Shown: in pieces, positions 25,840 through 33,819 of the stretch
Position numbering within the stretch: position 1 is the first letter of the stretch
Layout: each line of letters opens with the position of its first letter
Assembly (NCBI RefSeq): GCF_004348675.1
Contig: NZ_SMKN01000033.1
Span: 1-39,656 of the forward strand
DNA: 39,656 nt
Reading direction: 5' to 3'
Source: Micromonospora sp. KC606
Lineage (GTDB): Bacteria > Actinomycetota > Actinomycetes > Mycobacteriales > Micromonosporaceae
Notes under the pieces: generated by a model
The model's database searches: none
What the model was told of the DNA's origin: nothing
What the model saw: the letters and a program-made list of their open reading frames with translations, nothing else
Translations under genes and position numbers: made by a program

Positions 25840-27015
25840 ATGTCAGGCATGGCCGGGCCGCTGAGCGCGACAGCTACCGCCGAGGCGGTGGTGGACCTTG
25901 ATGCCATCGCCCGGAACACCGCTCTACTCGCCGGCCGTACGACCGCCCGACTCATGGCGGTGGTGAAGGCGGACGGGTTCGGTCACGGCCTCGTACCGGT
26001 CGCGCGTACCGCGCTCGCCCACGGCGCGAGCTGGCTCGGGGTCACCTCCTGCGCCGAAGCGCTCCAGCTGCGCGCGGCCGGCGTAACCGCACCCATCCTC
26101 AGTTGGCTGCACGGGCACGATGAGGACTTCCGCGCGGTGGTGGCCGCAGGCGTCGAACTGTCGGTGGCGTCGCCCGAACATCTTCAGGCCATCGCCGCGA
26201 CCGGCACCTGCCGTACCGGGCCGGTCGCCGTTCACCTCAAGGTCGACACCGGGTTGTCCCGTAACGGCGCCGCGATCCACGATTGGCCCGAGCTGGTCCG
26301 CTGGGCGGGCAAACTGGCCGCCGACGGCCAGGTCGAGGTCCGCGGCGTATGGTCGCACCTGGCCACCGCCGATACGCCGGACCGGGCGAGCGTCGCCCGG
26401 CAGGTGCGGACGTTCGAGGAGGCTATCGGGTACGCCCGCGCGGCAGGGCTGGACCCGGCGCTGTGCCACCTGGCAAACTCGGCGGCCATCCTCGACCTTC
26501 CCGGCACGCACTACGACCTGGTGCGTGCCGGTGTCGCGCTCTACGGCATCGAGCCTGTGCCGGGGCGCGCGAGCGGACTGCGCCCCGCCATGACCCTGCG
26601 CGCCCGTGCCGTCCTCACCAAGCGGGTACCGCCCGGCACCGGGGTGTCGTACGGGTACGAGTACGTGACGCCGCGGGCCGGCACGCTGCTCCTCGTACCG
26701 CTGGGGTTCGCCGACGGGGTGCCGCGCGGCGCGGGCGGCCGGGCCGAGGTGTGGTTCGCCGACGGTCGCCACCCGATCGCGGGGCGGATCGCCATGGACC
26801 AGTTCGTCGTCGACGTCGGCGACCTGCCCGCCCGGCCCGGCGACGAGGTGGTCGTGTTCGGCCCCGGGGACCGAGGCGAGCCGACGGTCACCGATTGGGC
26901 GCGCTGGGCGGGCACCAACCCGCACGAGATCTTGACCGGCATCGGTGGCCGGGTGCCGCGGCGGTACCTGCCCGCGGGGCGGTCCTGGACTGACAGGAGC
27001 GAAAGCTGTGCGTGA
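25840..27015 (+). CDS. alr: Alanine racemase
   Basis: Alr is a PLP enzyme interconverting L- and D-alanine for peptidoglycan. The 391-residue protein has the N-terminal barrel with the cofactor lysine K43 in VVKADGFGHG, HLKVDTGLSRNG, the substrate/PLP strands NSAAILDLP and the phosphate-proximal LVRAGVALYGIEP. The catalytic tyrosine is in GVSYGYEY, and the C-terminal beta domain carries GRIAMDQFVVDVGD. All expected motifs are present. ATG 25840 is used; the open frame upstream is not family-like. The ddl start overlaps its 3' end by 8 bases, so the two form an operon. Whether it is the only alr of the genome cannot be told; it could be a cluster-linked second copy. Confidence 0.94.
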   Translation: MSGMAGPLSATATAEAVVDLDAIARNTALLAGRTTARLMAVVKADGFGHGLVPVARTALAHGASWLGVTSCAEALQLRAAGVTAPILSWLHGHDEDFRAVVAAGVELSVASPEHLQAIAATGTCRTGPVAVHLKVDTGLSRNGAAIHDWPELVRWAGKLAADGQVEVRGVWSHLATADTPDRASVARQVRTFEEAIGYARAAGLDPALCHLANSAAILDLPGTHYDLVRAGVALYGIEPVPGRASGLRPAMTLRARAVLTKRVPPGTGVSYGYEYVTPRAGTLLLVPLGFADGVPRGAGGRAEVWFADGRHPIAGRIAMDQFVVDVGDLPARPGDEVVVFGPGDRGEPTVTDWARWAGTNPHEILTGIGGRVPRRYLPAGRSWTDRSESCA

Positions 27016-28117
27016 ACCGAAGCTGAGGGTGGCCGTCATCTACGGCGGTCGTAGCGGCGAGCATGACGTGTCGTGCCTGTCCGCCGCGAGCGTACTGGCC
27101 CACCTCGACCGCGCACGCTACGACGTCGTGCCGGTATGGATCTCACCCGAGGGCGTGTGGGTGATCGGCCGCGACGAGCCGTCCGGTGACCCGCGGTCGC
27201 TGGTGACGCGCACCAACGACGAAACGGGGGCCCTGGTACGGCGGCCGACAACCTGGTGCGGCATCTTCGAGGCCATCGACGTCCTGCGTGAGGTCGATGT
27301 GGCCTTCCCGGCGCTGCACGGCCCGTACGGCGAGGATGGCACCGTGCAGTCCGTGCTGGCGTTGGCGGGCATCCCGTACGTGGGCAACGGGGTGCTCGCC
27401 AGCGCCGCGGGGATGGACAAGGAGATCACCAAGAAGCTGCTCGCGGCGGAAGGGCTCGCCGTCGCCGACGCGGTGGTGCTGCGCCCCGACCAGGCCGAGC
27501 GCACGGGTGCGGACCTGCTGTCCGCGGCCGAGATGGCGAGTCTCGGGCTGCCGGTGTTCGTCAAACCAGCCCGTGCCGGATCGAGTATCGGCGTGACCAG
27601 GGTGGACTCGTGGGACGACCTGTTGGCGGCGGTCGAGGCGGCGCGGGCTGCCGACGCGAAGGTCCTGGTCGAGGCGGCGGTGCCGGGTCGCGAGGTGGAC
27701 CTGGCCGTCCTGGAGCACCCGGACGGGCGGGTGGAGGCGGGGCCGCCGCTGGAGATCCGCATCGCCGGCGACCGGACGTTCTTCGACTACGCGGCGAAGT
27801 ACGGCGACGCCGGTACGGTGTTCGACATCCCGGCCCGGCTCGACGCGGCGACGACGGCGCAGCTGCAGGAGTACGCGGTACGGGCGTTCACCGCGCTGGA
27901 CTGCTCCGGGCTGCTGCGGGTCGACTTCTTCCTGCCGCCCAACGGCGAGCCGGTCGTCAACGAGGTAAACACGTTCCCCGGGTTCACCGCGATGTCGCAG
28001 TTCCCGCGCATCTGGCGGGCGGCCGGACTGGACTATCCGGATCTGATCGACATCCTGATCCAGACGGCACTGGCACGCTCGCTGGAGACAGCCGGCCGGA
28101 GAGCGATGGCGAGCTGA
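27008..28117 (+). CDS. ddl: D-alanine--D-alanine ligase
   Basis: Ddl is an ATP-grasp enzyme joining two D-alanines for the peptidoglycan stem. It has 369 residues. Visible motifs are VIYGGRSGEHDVSCLSA (N-terminal substrate loop), FPALHGPYGEDGTVQ, the ATP-grasp strand VFVKPARAGSSIGV, the omega loop FFDYAAKY and the metal site RVDFFLPPNGEPVVNEVNT followed by FPGFT. The omega-loop Tyr (DYAAKY) marks a D-Ala-D-Ala enzyme rather than a VanA-type D-Ala-D-lactate ligase. GTG 27008 has AGGAGCG upstream and lies inside the last codons of alr. The pair supplies D-Ala-D-Ala. Confidence 0.94.
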   Translation: MREPKLRVAVIYGGRSGEHDVSCLSAASVLAHLDRARYDVVPVWISPEGVWVIGRDEPSGDPRSLVTRTNDETGALVRRPTTWCGIFEAIDVLREVDVAFPALHGPYGEDGTVQSVLALAGIPYVGNGVLASAAGMDKEITKKLLAAEGLAVADAVVLRPDQAERTGADLLSAAEMASLGLPVFVKPARAGSSIGVTRVDSWDDLLAAVEAARAADAKVLVEAAVPGREVDLAVLEHPDGRVEAGPPLEIRIAGDRTFFDYAAKYGDAGTVFDIPARLDAATTAQLQEYAVRAFTALDCSGLLRVDFFLPPNGEPVVNEVNTFPGFTAMSQFPRIWRAAGLDYPDLIDILIQTALARSLETAGRRAMAS

Positions 28118-28225
28118 GACAGGTCGAGGATCAGGAAGACGCTCGGCCGCATGCGTGAACCGCCTGCCTGACCCGGTTGAACGTCACCACCACAGCTGCC
28201 GATGCGCTGCTGACATAAAGTGCCC

Positions 28226-28242
28226 TCCGAGAGATTCTCGGA
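28226..28242. promoter_or_regulatory. Palindrome upstream of the OsmC-family gene
   Basis: TCCGAGAGATTCTCGGA is a perfect 17-base palindrome with 7-base arms, ending 20 bases before ATG 28263 and just upstream of GGAGG. It is a candidate operator for a redox or stress repressor; no such regulator is adjacent. Confidence 0.5.
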
Positions 28243-28262
28243 CCGAAAAGTGGAGGTACACC

Positions 28263-28688
28263 ATGGCTACGACCCGAACCGCGCAGACGGCGTGGGAAGG
28301 CGACCTGGTCAACGGCGAGGGACAGGTCACGTTCACCTCGTCCGGCATCGGCGACCAGCCGGTCTCCTGGCCGGCCCGCGCCGAGGCGCCGAACGGCGTG
28401 ACCAGCCCCGAGGAACTGATCGCCGCGGCTCACTCCGCGTGTTTCTCGATGGCGCTCTCGCACGCCCTCACCCAGGCCGGCACCCCGCCCCGGCGGCTGG
28501 AGTCGCAGGCCGACGTGACGTTCCAGCCGGGCACCGGCATCACCGGCGTCCACCTCACCGTCAACGGCGACGTGCCCGGGCTCGACCTGGACGGGTTCGT
28601 CAAGGCGGCGGAGGAGGCCAAGGCAGGCTGCCCGGTCAGCCAGGCGCTGGCCGGCACGACCATCACGCTCACCGCCGGGCTGCTCTGA
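28263..28688 (+). CDS. OsmC/Ohr-family peroxiredoxin
   Basis: This 141-residue protein reduces organic hydroperoxides with two active-site cysteines, C60 in AAAHSACFSMALSHAL and C123 in AKAGCPVSQAL, the family arrangement. NGVTSPEELIAAAHSAC and the preceding beta strands (GDLVNGEGQVTFTSSG) are typical of the OsmC branch. GGAGG lies 6 bases before ATG 28263. It is monocistronic as seen, with its own palindrome, and sits between ddl and murG. It is cytosolic. Confidence 0.93.
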   Translation: MATTRTAQTAWEGDLVNGEGQVTFTSSGIGDQPVSWPARAEAPNGVTSPEELIAAAHSACFSMALSHALTQAGTPPRRLESQADVTFQPGTGITGVHLTVNGDVPGLDLDGFVKAAEEAKAGCPVSQALAGTTITLTAGLL

Positions 28689-28975
28689 CGGCGACCCGCA
28701 CCAACACGCTGCTCGACCGGCAACACCGGCCCCGTACCGTCGTCGACGGTGCGGGGCATGTCTGCGGGCAGGAGACGGCCGCCGGGTGGTCCGGCGCTGT
28801 CTGCGAAGACGGGTGAAGATCGTAGGCGCGGGTCGGACCAGGCCGTCCTCGCGCAACTCCAGTCGCGTGCCGCCCAGCACATCGCATACCCGACCAAGAT
28901 CGGGTGAACACGACACCGGGCGGTCGCTAAACTGCCCCGACCCGTTCGGTACCGCGATCCTCGGAGTGGCTCGGT

Positions 28976-30166
28976 ATGTCCCTCTACAGCACCCAGCGCC
29001 TGAACAAGCTCCGCATGATCGTCACCGGCGGCGGCACCGGCGGGCACACCTACCCCGCGCTGACCACGATCAACACATTGCAGGCCCGGCTCGCCGAAAC
29101 CGGCACCGCACCCGAGGTGCTCTGGGTCGGCGTCGCCGACGGCCTCGAAGCCACGATCGCCGCACGCCACGGCATCCCCTTCCGGGCGATCACCACCGGC
29201 AAGTTACGCCGCTCACCCAACCCCCGTGAACTGGTCCGCAACGCCGTCGACGCCTTCCGTATCCCCCTGGGCATCGTGCAGGCCGCCCTCACCGTCGCCC
29301 GGACCCGGCCGGCGGTCGTTCTCAGCACCGGCGGATTCGTCTCCGTCCCGATCGGACTCGCCGCGGCCCTGTTCCGCGTGCCGTACCTGATGCACGAGCA
29401 GACACTCAGTCTCGGCCTGGCCAACCGCATCCTCGCCCGCGTCGCCACCCGGATCCTGCTCAGCCACGAGGCATCCCTCGATCACCTGCCGCCGCAGGCC
29501 CGCCGCCGGGCGGTCGTCACCGGGAACCCGGTACGGCCGGCGGTGCTCAACGGCAACCCCGCGAAGGGCCTGGCCGCGTACAGCCTCGACCCCGCCGTCC
29601 CGCTCGTGCTGGTCACCGGCGGCGCCTCCGGCGCCCAGCAGATCAACCGGATGCTGGCCGGCACGCTGCCCGACCTGCTACAGCACTGCCAGGTCGTCCA
29701 CCAGTGCGGCAGCCTCGGCCACACCGAGATGCAGCAGGTCGCCCACACGCTTCCCGCGCAGGTCGCGCACCGCTACCACGTCGTCGAATTCATCCACGAC
29801 GAACTGCCCGACCTGCTCGCTGCGGCAGCCATCGTCGTGGCGCGCAGCGGAGCCGGCACCGTCGCCGAACTCACCGCCCTCGGCAAAGCATGCATCCTCG
29901 TCCCGTATCCGGTCTCCGCCGGCGACGAGCAACGCATCACCGCCCGCCACCTCGCAGAAGAGGGCGCTGCCGTCATGCTCGACGGCGACCAGGCCACCCC
30001 CGACCACCTCCGCGCCGCCATCACGAACCTGCTGGCCGACCCCCGCCGCCGCACCGCGATGTCCCAGGCCGCCACCGCACACGGCCGACCAGATGCCGCC
30101 GTCCGGGTCGTTGCCGAGATCCTTACGGTCTCCGCGGGCCAGGGTCGCCGAACGCGGGCGCGGTAG
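28976..30166 (+). CDS. murG: MurG-family lipid II N-acetylglucosaminyltransferase
   Basis: MurG transfers GlcNAc from UDP-GlcNAc to lipid I on the inner face of the membrane, giving lipid II. This 396-residue GT28/GT-B protein has the first G-loop VTGGGTGGHTYP (H24), the hydrophobic membrane-facing patch, STGGFVSVPIGLAA, the second G-loop LVTGGASGAQQIN, and the UDP-binding motif RSGAGTVAELTALGKACILV. It looks complete. ATG 28976 is chosen; an internal ATG at residue 14 is possible. It is outside a normal dcw division cluster (no mur/fts neighbours), so it is probably a second copy acting in stress, resistance or a dedicated pathway. Codon use shifts slightly towards C-ending codons against its neighbours. 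Confidence 0.88.
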   Translation: MSLYSTQRLNKLRMIVTGGGTGGHTYPALTTINTLQARLAETGTAPEVLWVGVADGLEATIAARHGIPFRAITTGKLRRSPNPRELVRNAVDAFRIPLGIVQAALTVARTRPAVVLSTGGFVSVPIGLAAALFRVPYLMHEQTLSLGLANRILARVATRILLSHEASLDHLPPQARRRAVVTGNPVRPAVLNGNPAKGLAAYSLDPAVPLVLVTGGASGAQQINRMLAGTLPDLLQHCQVVHQCGSLGHTEMQQVAHTLPAQVAHRYHVVEFIHDELPDLLAAAAIVVARSGAGTVAELTALGKACILVPYPVSAGDEQRITARHLAEEGAAVMLDGDQATPDHLRAAITNLLADPRRRTAMSQAATAHGRPDAAVRVVAEILTVSAGQGRRTRAR

Positions 30167-30514
30167 CGAGCGCCCTCAGCCACCCGCAGCGGTGATCCAC
30201 GTCGCGTGTGGCGCGAGGGCTACCGGCTGCGGCGACCTGGTCGCCCGCCGACACGCCAGGATCTTCCGACCCCCGCGGCCGGACGGCCGCGCTCCCGTCG
30301 AAGAATGGTTCCGCAGGGTCGGGCGCTGTCTCGCTCACCCTGCGCCAGGTCGGTTTCGGCTCCACCGGCAGCGGCGAGTTCGTGGTCCGGCACGACCAGG
30401 AGGCCATCGCGTGAGCATGTGCGGGCTGCCAGGGCCAGGGCGGGAAGGTAGGGCCGCCCGGGGCGGGCCAGTCGGCTCACCGCCCGTCGACGACCTCACC
30501 CGAAAGTGGTCCGG
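30167..30514. other. Intergenic region between murG and merR
   Basis: I see no supported gene. A short plus-strand frame ends with LTLRQVGFGSTGSGEFVVRH and a TGA at 30414; it might be the tail of a lost protein, but no family is recognisable. There is no clear stem-loop. Confidence 0.35.
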
Positions 30515-30835
30515 TCAATCGCTTCGCCGCGGTCCAGGCTGCTGGTTCCGGTTTTGTAGCAGGGCTTCCTCGAGTTGGTCTTCGAGGATGACGATCCGGC
30601 AGGCGGCCTCCAGGGCGAGGCCCTGGTCGACCATCTCGCGGGCCCGGGCTGCCAGGCGCAGTTGGTAGCGGGAGTAGCGGCGGTGCCCGCCGGCAGAGCG
30701 GTGCGGATCGATCAGTTTCGCCTCGTCCAGGCGGCGCAGAAAGTCCTGTGTGGTGCCGAGCATCTCTGCGGCCTGACCGATGGTGTAGGCCGGGTAGTTC
30801 TCGTCGCCGAACATGTCGTCCTGGTTTCGCCCCAT
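30515..30835 (-). CDS. Small MerR-family regulator
   Basis: This 106-residue single-domain MerR protein has helix-turn-helix YTIGQAAEMLGTTQDFLRRL, wing EAKLIDPHRSAGGHRRYSRY and a dimerisation helix RAREMVDQGLALEAACRIVI. There is no ligand-binding domain or metal-binding cysteine set. It resembles the small HspR/BldC-like proteins of actinomycetes that often accompany cold-shock or stress genes. ATG 30835 has GGAGGTGAC directly upstream. A strong stem-loop lies 17 bases ahead of the start on the same strand. Confidence 0.88.
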   Translation of the reverse strand: MGRNQDDMFGDENYPAYTIGQAAEMLGTTQDFLRRLDEAKLIDPHRSAGGHRRYSRYQLRLAARAREMVDQGLALEAACRIVILEDQLEEALLQNRNQQPGPRRSD

Positions 30836-30851
30836 GTCACCTCCACGTCGA

Positions 30852-30879
30852 GGGCCCCGGCGCTTACGCGCCGGGGCCC
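30852..30879 (-). terminator. Perfect GC-rich stem-loop upstream of merR
   Basis: GGGCCCCGGCGC-TTAC-GCGCCGGGGCCC is a 12-bp perfect stem with a tetraloop. It lies 17 bases before the merR start on the minus strand, with no T-run. It may end a transcript from upstream or act as an attenuator in the merR leader. Confidence 0.55.
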
Positions 30880-31554
30880 AGGGTTACGGGTCAGAACACC
30901 ATCTACCGACAGGAACGTCGGCTTGTCGTATCCGCACCAGCCACAAGTGACGGCTTCGGGTGCGAGGATCGCATAAGCGTGACCGGAGACCACCTCTCGT
31001 TCGATGGAAACTGCGGTGTCCGCCGAGCCGGGAATGACGGCTGACGGCGGGCGATCCAACGGTGTACGGCCCTCCCTTTCCTCTGCTATTTCCTTCCCTT
31101 GCTGTAGTACGGTCCGCCAGCGTCGGAGCCCACGCGACTTCATGGCTCCGCACACGTACGGCGAACATCAGCTGGAGCCCCGAAGAAGCCTTGGCCCCAC
31201 CTGCGGTCCCGGCGCGAATCCCGCCGGGACTGACTGCTCCGACTACCTCTGGGAGGAACGGTGCACATCGTTTCCGCTCCTCGCCGCCCGTCGTGACCTC
31301 ACGGCCGGGCGGTCCGTCTGCGTCTTGACGGATCTTTACTCTCGACTCGAAGAAGAGTATCCCAAGCCGCCGAAGATATCTAGTCGTTCCAGCCTAGATT
31401 CGCCCACCGGCCGTCATGCCCACCTGCTCGGCGCGCCATGGCTGGTCTCCCGCCCGTCGCCGTCGCGGAGTACCAGGCGAGGCGAGCGCTGAGGGGCATA
31501 GCCGCAGCGGGCCGGGCACCGGTCACACCCGACGAGGCGCGGCGGTAGATCTGC
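30880..31554. other. Region without a convincing gene
   Basis: On the minus strand one frame (about 31155 to 30884) contains EREVVSGHAYAILAPEAVTC then GWCGYDKPTFLSVDG, with a CxxC pair that could be a zinc knuckle. It has no ribosome site and continues unnaturally through the stem-loop into merR. It is at best a remnant. The rest (31170-31554) has mixed codon quality and a lower-GC patch (31330-31400) that could be a promoter area. I call nothing here. Confidence 0.35.
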
Positions 31555-32442
31555 TCATCGAGGGCTCATGATCTCGGTGATCCGGAGGAATCCGTCGGTG
31601 CCGTGACCCCGTCCGATGGCGCGGCGTGCCAGCCCTTCGGCAGCCCGCATCACGCCCGCGTCGATGCCGTGGGCCTCGGAGGTGTGGACGATGTGGGCCA
31701 TGGACGACGCCGCCGAGGTGATCGGGTTGTCGTCGCCGGAGAACCTGCCGCTGTCCACCTCCTCCGCAGCCTGCTCGAAGATCGGCGGGAGGATCGCGCC
31801 GATGCCTTTGGCGAACGGTGCCAGCTCCCGCGCGGTGACGCCTTCGGCTTTCGCCACCGCCAACGCGTGTGCGTAGCCGGCCATCGCGGTCCAGAAGATG
31901 TCGAGCAGGGCGATGTCGTATGCCGCCGCCCGGCCGATGTCCTCACCGAGGTGGGTGTGGGTGCCACCCAGGGCGTTCAGCATCGGCTGGTGCCGGCGGT
32001 AGAGGTCCTCCGGGCCGCTGTGCAGAAACACGGCACCCGGCGTTCCGATGGTCGTGGTCGGCGTCATGATCGCGCCGTCCAGGTAGTCGATGCCGTGCTC
32101 GGCGGCCCAGGCCGCGGTGTCCCGGGCCCGATCGGGGGTGTCGGCGGTCAGGTTCGTGATGGTCCGTCCGTTGAGCGCGTCGGTGACCGCGCCGCGCCGC
32201 ACGATGGCGTCGACCGCGTCGTAGTTCACCACGCAGACCACGGTCAGCCTGCTTGCGGCGACCGCTTCTTCGGGCGACCGAGTGCTGACCGCGCCGCGCT
32301 CGACCAGCTCCTGTTCCTTGCCCGGCGTCCGGTTCCAGACGGCGGTTCGCAGGCCGGCATCCAGGAAGGCACCGGCCAGGGCGCGGCCCATCGGCCCGAG
32401 GCCGAGCACGGTGACGGCAGAATGTTCGGTGTACGAGGTCAT
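31555..32442 (-). CDS. Imine reductase-like NADP(H)-dependent oxidoreductase
   Basis: This 295-residue protein belongs to the 6-phosphogluconate/beta-hydroxyacid dehydrogenase superfamily. The Rossmann half begins VTVLGLGPMGRALAGAFLDA with WNRTPGK (38-42), whose Arg suits NADPH. The C-terminal helical half shows RAAAYDIALLDIFWTAMAGY, with Asp176 where the imine reductase family has its Asp or Tyr proton donor instead of the beta-hydroxyacid lysine. That makes an imine reductase (cyclic imine to amine) the best fit. ATG 32442 is used. It is divergent from an HxlR regulator only 30-45 bases away. The natural substrate is unknown; in producers such enzymes tailor alkaloids. Confidence 0.85.
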   Translation of the reverse strand: MTSYTEHSAVTVLGLGPMGRALAGAFLDAGLRTAVWNRTPGKEQELVERGAVSTRSPEEAVAASRLTVVCVVNYDAVDAIVRRGAVTDALNGRTITNLTADTPDRARDTAAWAAEHGIDYLDGAIMTPTTTIGTPGAVFLHSGPEDLYRRHQPMLNALGGTHTHLGEDIGRAAAYDIALLDIFWTAMAGYAHALAVAKAEGVTARELAPFAKGIGAILPPIFEQAAEEVDSGRFSGDDNPITSAASSMAHIVHTSEAHGIDAGVMRAAEGLARRAIGRGHGTDGFLRITEIMSPR

Positions 32443-32487
32443 GCCTCAACTCCTCCACAATAAACGAATTAGATGAATGGGGGTAAA

Positions 32488-32838
32488 ATGACGCGTAGTC
32501 GTGCCCAGGACCCGAACGTCTGTGGAGTGACCGCCGCGATCGCCGTGATCGACGGCAAGTGGAAGACGGCCTTGCTCTGGCTCCTGGAATCCGGTCCGCA
32601 GCGTCCCGGCGAGTTGCGCCGGCGGCTGCCAGGTCTCACCGAGAAGGTGATGACTCAGACGCTGCGGGAGATGGAGACCGATGGACTGGTCCACCGGGAA
32701 GTGCACGATGTACGGCCGTTGAAGACCGTGTACTCCCTGACCTCGTTCGGCCGCGAACTCTCCGAGGCGCTGGCGCCGCTTTCCGACTGGGGCCATCGCC
32801 GCCTGGAGAAGCTGACCGAGGTCCAACCGGTTTCCTGA
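32488..32838 (+). CDS. HxlR-family transcriptional regulator
   Basis: This winged-helix protein of about 116 residues has the HxlR pattern: C-x-V start region NVCGVTAAIAVIDGKWKTAL, LLESGPQRPGELRRRLPGL, TEKVMTQTLREMETDGLVHR and EVHDVRPLKTVYSLTSFGRE, ending in a C-terminal dimer helix. ATG 32488 has GGGGGT 5 bases upstream; ATG 32473 would add five residues. The single Cys near the N-terminus is where redox- or aldehyde-sensing members carry their reactive thiol. It shares a very short promoter region with the divergent imine reductase and probably controls it. Confidence 0.88.
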   Translation: MTRSRAQDPNVCGVTAAIAVIDGKWKTALLWLLESGPQRPGELRRRLPGLTEKVMTQTLREMETDGLVHREVHDVRPLKTVYSLTSFGRELSEALAPLSDWGHRRLEKLTEVQPVS

Positions 32839-32995
32839 GACACCCCCACCGCTCCATCTCATCTGGATCTGAGAGCCTTTCGGCCCGCACGACCAAGCTT
32901 CGGGCCAACCGGCGCGACCGACAAGTACCCACAAAAAGGTGGCTACCGCAGACAGCGCGGGTTGCCGGTGGGGCCGCGGAGTCGAAAGATTCCGG

Positions 32996-33178
32996 CTAGA
33001 TCCAGCCGCGGCCACGGGCGATGCGGGCCGCCTCGTGGCGGTTGGCGGCGCCCACCTTGCCGACCGCCGACGAGAGGTAGTTGCGGACGGTGCCCGGCGT
33101 CAGGGCAACCCGGTTCGCGATCTCCTCCACCGGTGCGCTCGACCGCGGCCATTCGCAGGGGCCTGCGGTCATGCTCAT
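32996..33178 (-). pseudogene. Chimera: permease start joined to LuxR-type response-regulator end
   Basis: The reading starts MSMTAGPCEWPRS at an ATG overlapping the stop of the ATPase remnant, exactly where an ABC permease gene begins in actinomycete ATPase-permease-kinase-regulator operons. It then becomes APVEEIANRVALTPGTVRNY, LSSAVGKVGAANRHEAARIA and RGRGWI, the complete recognition half of a NarL/LuxR helix-turn-helix. The receiver domain, the kinase and nearly all of the permease are missing. The 60-residue product cannot work as a response regulator, though it might still touch DNA. Confidence 0.78.
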
Positions 33179-33455
33179 GCTGACACCTCCATCGGGGCTT
33201 CATCTGCGGCGATCGACAGGAACGCCTCCTCCAGCGATGCCGACCTGGCGTCCAGCCCGTGCAGGTCGACGCCGCGCTCGGCGGCCCACGACAGCAGCAC
33301 GGTCAACGTCGGCTGCAGCGCGTGCGTGTGGATGGTGACCGCCCCGGCCGTCCTGGTGGTGCCGACCTCAAGCCGGCTGGCGGCCGGTAGGGCCGGCAGC
33401 CGTCCGGGAGGCACCCCGTCGGGCAGGACGAACCGGACCCGGGCGATAGCAAGTG
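33175..33455 (-). pseudogene. ABC transporter ATPase, 3' fragment
   Basis: The last about 93 residues of a DrrA-like ATPase survive: RVRFVLPDGVPPGRLPALPA, VTIHTHALQPTLTVLLSWAA and DLHGLDARSASLEEAFLSIA. The final SLEEAFL is the hallmark end of these drug-export ATPases. No Walker or signature motif remains. A separate short frame at 33515-33462 (GTG, then SVGTTAAAAGPEDSAA and stop) may be the original 5' end of this or another gene. Its 3' end overlaps the next chimera by 4 bases, as in intact operons. Confidence 0.75.
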
Positions 33456-33545
33456 CGCTCCTCATGCCGCTGAGTCTTCGGGCCCGGCAGCCGCCGCCGT
33501 AGTGCCGACGCTCACCGGTTCCCATGCACAATCACCGCCCCACCG

Positions 33546-33559
33546 ATGACAAATGTCAT
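33546..33559. promoter_or_regulatory. ATGACAAATGTCAT palindrome upstream of the ABC/two-component remnant
   Basis: Perfect 6-base arms around AA, about 30 bases before the GTG at 33515. TGACA..TGTCA dyads of this kind suit NarL/LuxR-type response regulators in front of self-controlled ABC transporter operons. It is likely the surviving operator of the destroyed operon, but this is inference. Confidence 0.5.
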
Positions 33560-33639
33560 GACGCCCGACTGACAACCATCCTCCGGTCCGGCCCCAGTGG
33601 GCGGCGCAGCGGACCTGCATTTCTGGCGCGAGCGCCCGG

Positions 33640-33783
33640 CTGGTCTGGGCCGCCTTCGGGTACGCCGGCCGCGATGACCCCCACCCGGTCGACGTGTGGC
33701 GGGCGCGACGAGACCAACGAGCGCGCCGGGCCGAACAGGCGTACGATGAAGCCATCCGGGAATCGACGACATCCCACACCTGA
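33640..33783 (+). pseudogene. Possible C-terminal fragment of an unknown protein
   Basis: A plus-strand frame reads LVWAAFGYAGRDDPHPVDVW then RARRDQRARRAEQAYDEAIR and ESTTSHT before TGA 33783, with good codon bias and an amphipathic charged helix. No start or ribosome site is seen and the sequence upstream in this frame is poor. I recognise no family. It may be a remnant or chance. Confidence 0.3.
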
Positions 33784-33819
33784 GGTGCCAGCCACACCGG
33801 CTCTACCCCAGGGGATGCC

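Noticed and set aside
27008..28117. VanA-type D-Ala-D-lactate ligase (vancomycin resistance)
   Set aside because: The omega loop reads FFDYAAKY with the Tyr of D-Ala-D-Ala ligases, and no vanH or vanX neighbour is present.
30884..31155. Minus-strand protein with CGWCG zinc-knuckle-like motif
   Set aside because: No ribosome site, mixed codon quality, and the frame continues through a strong stem-loop into merR; not enough to call a gene.
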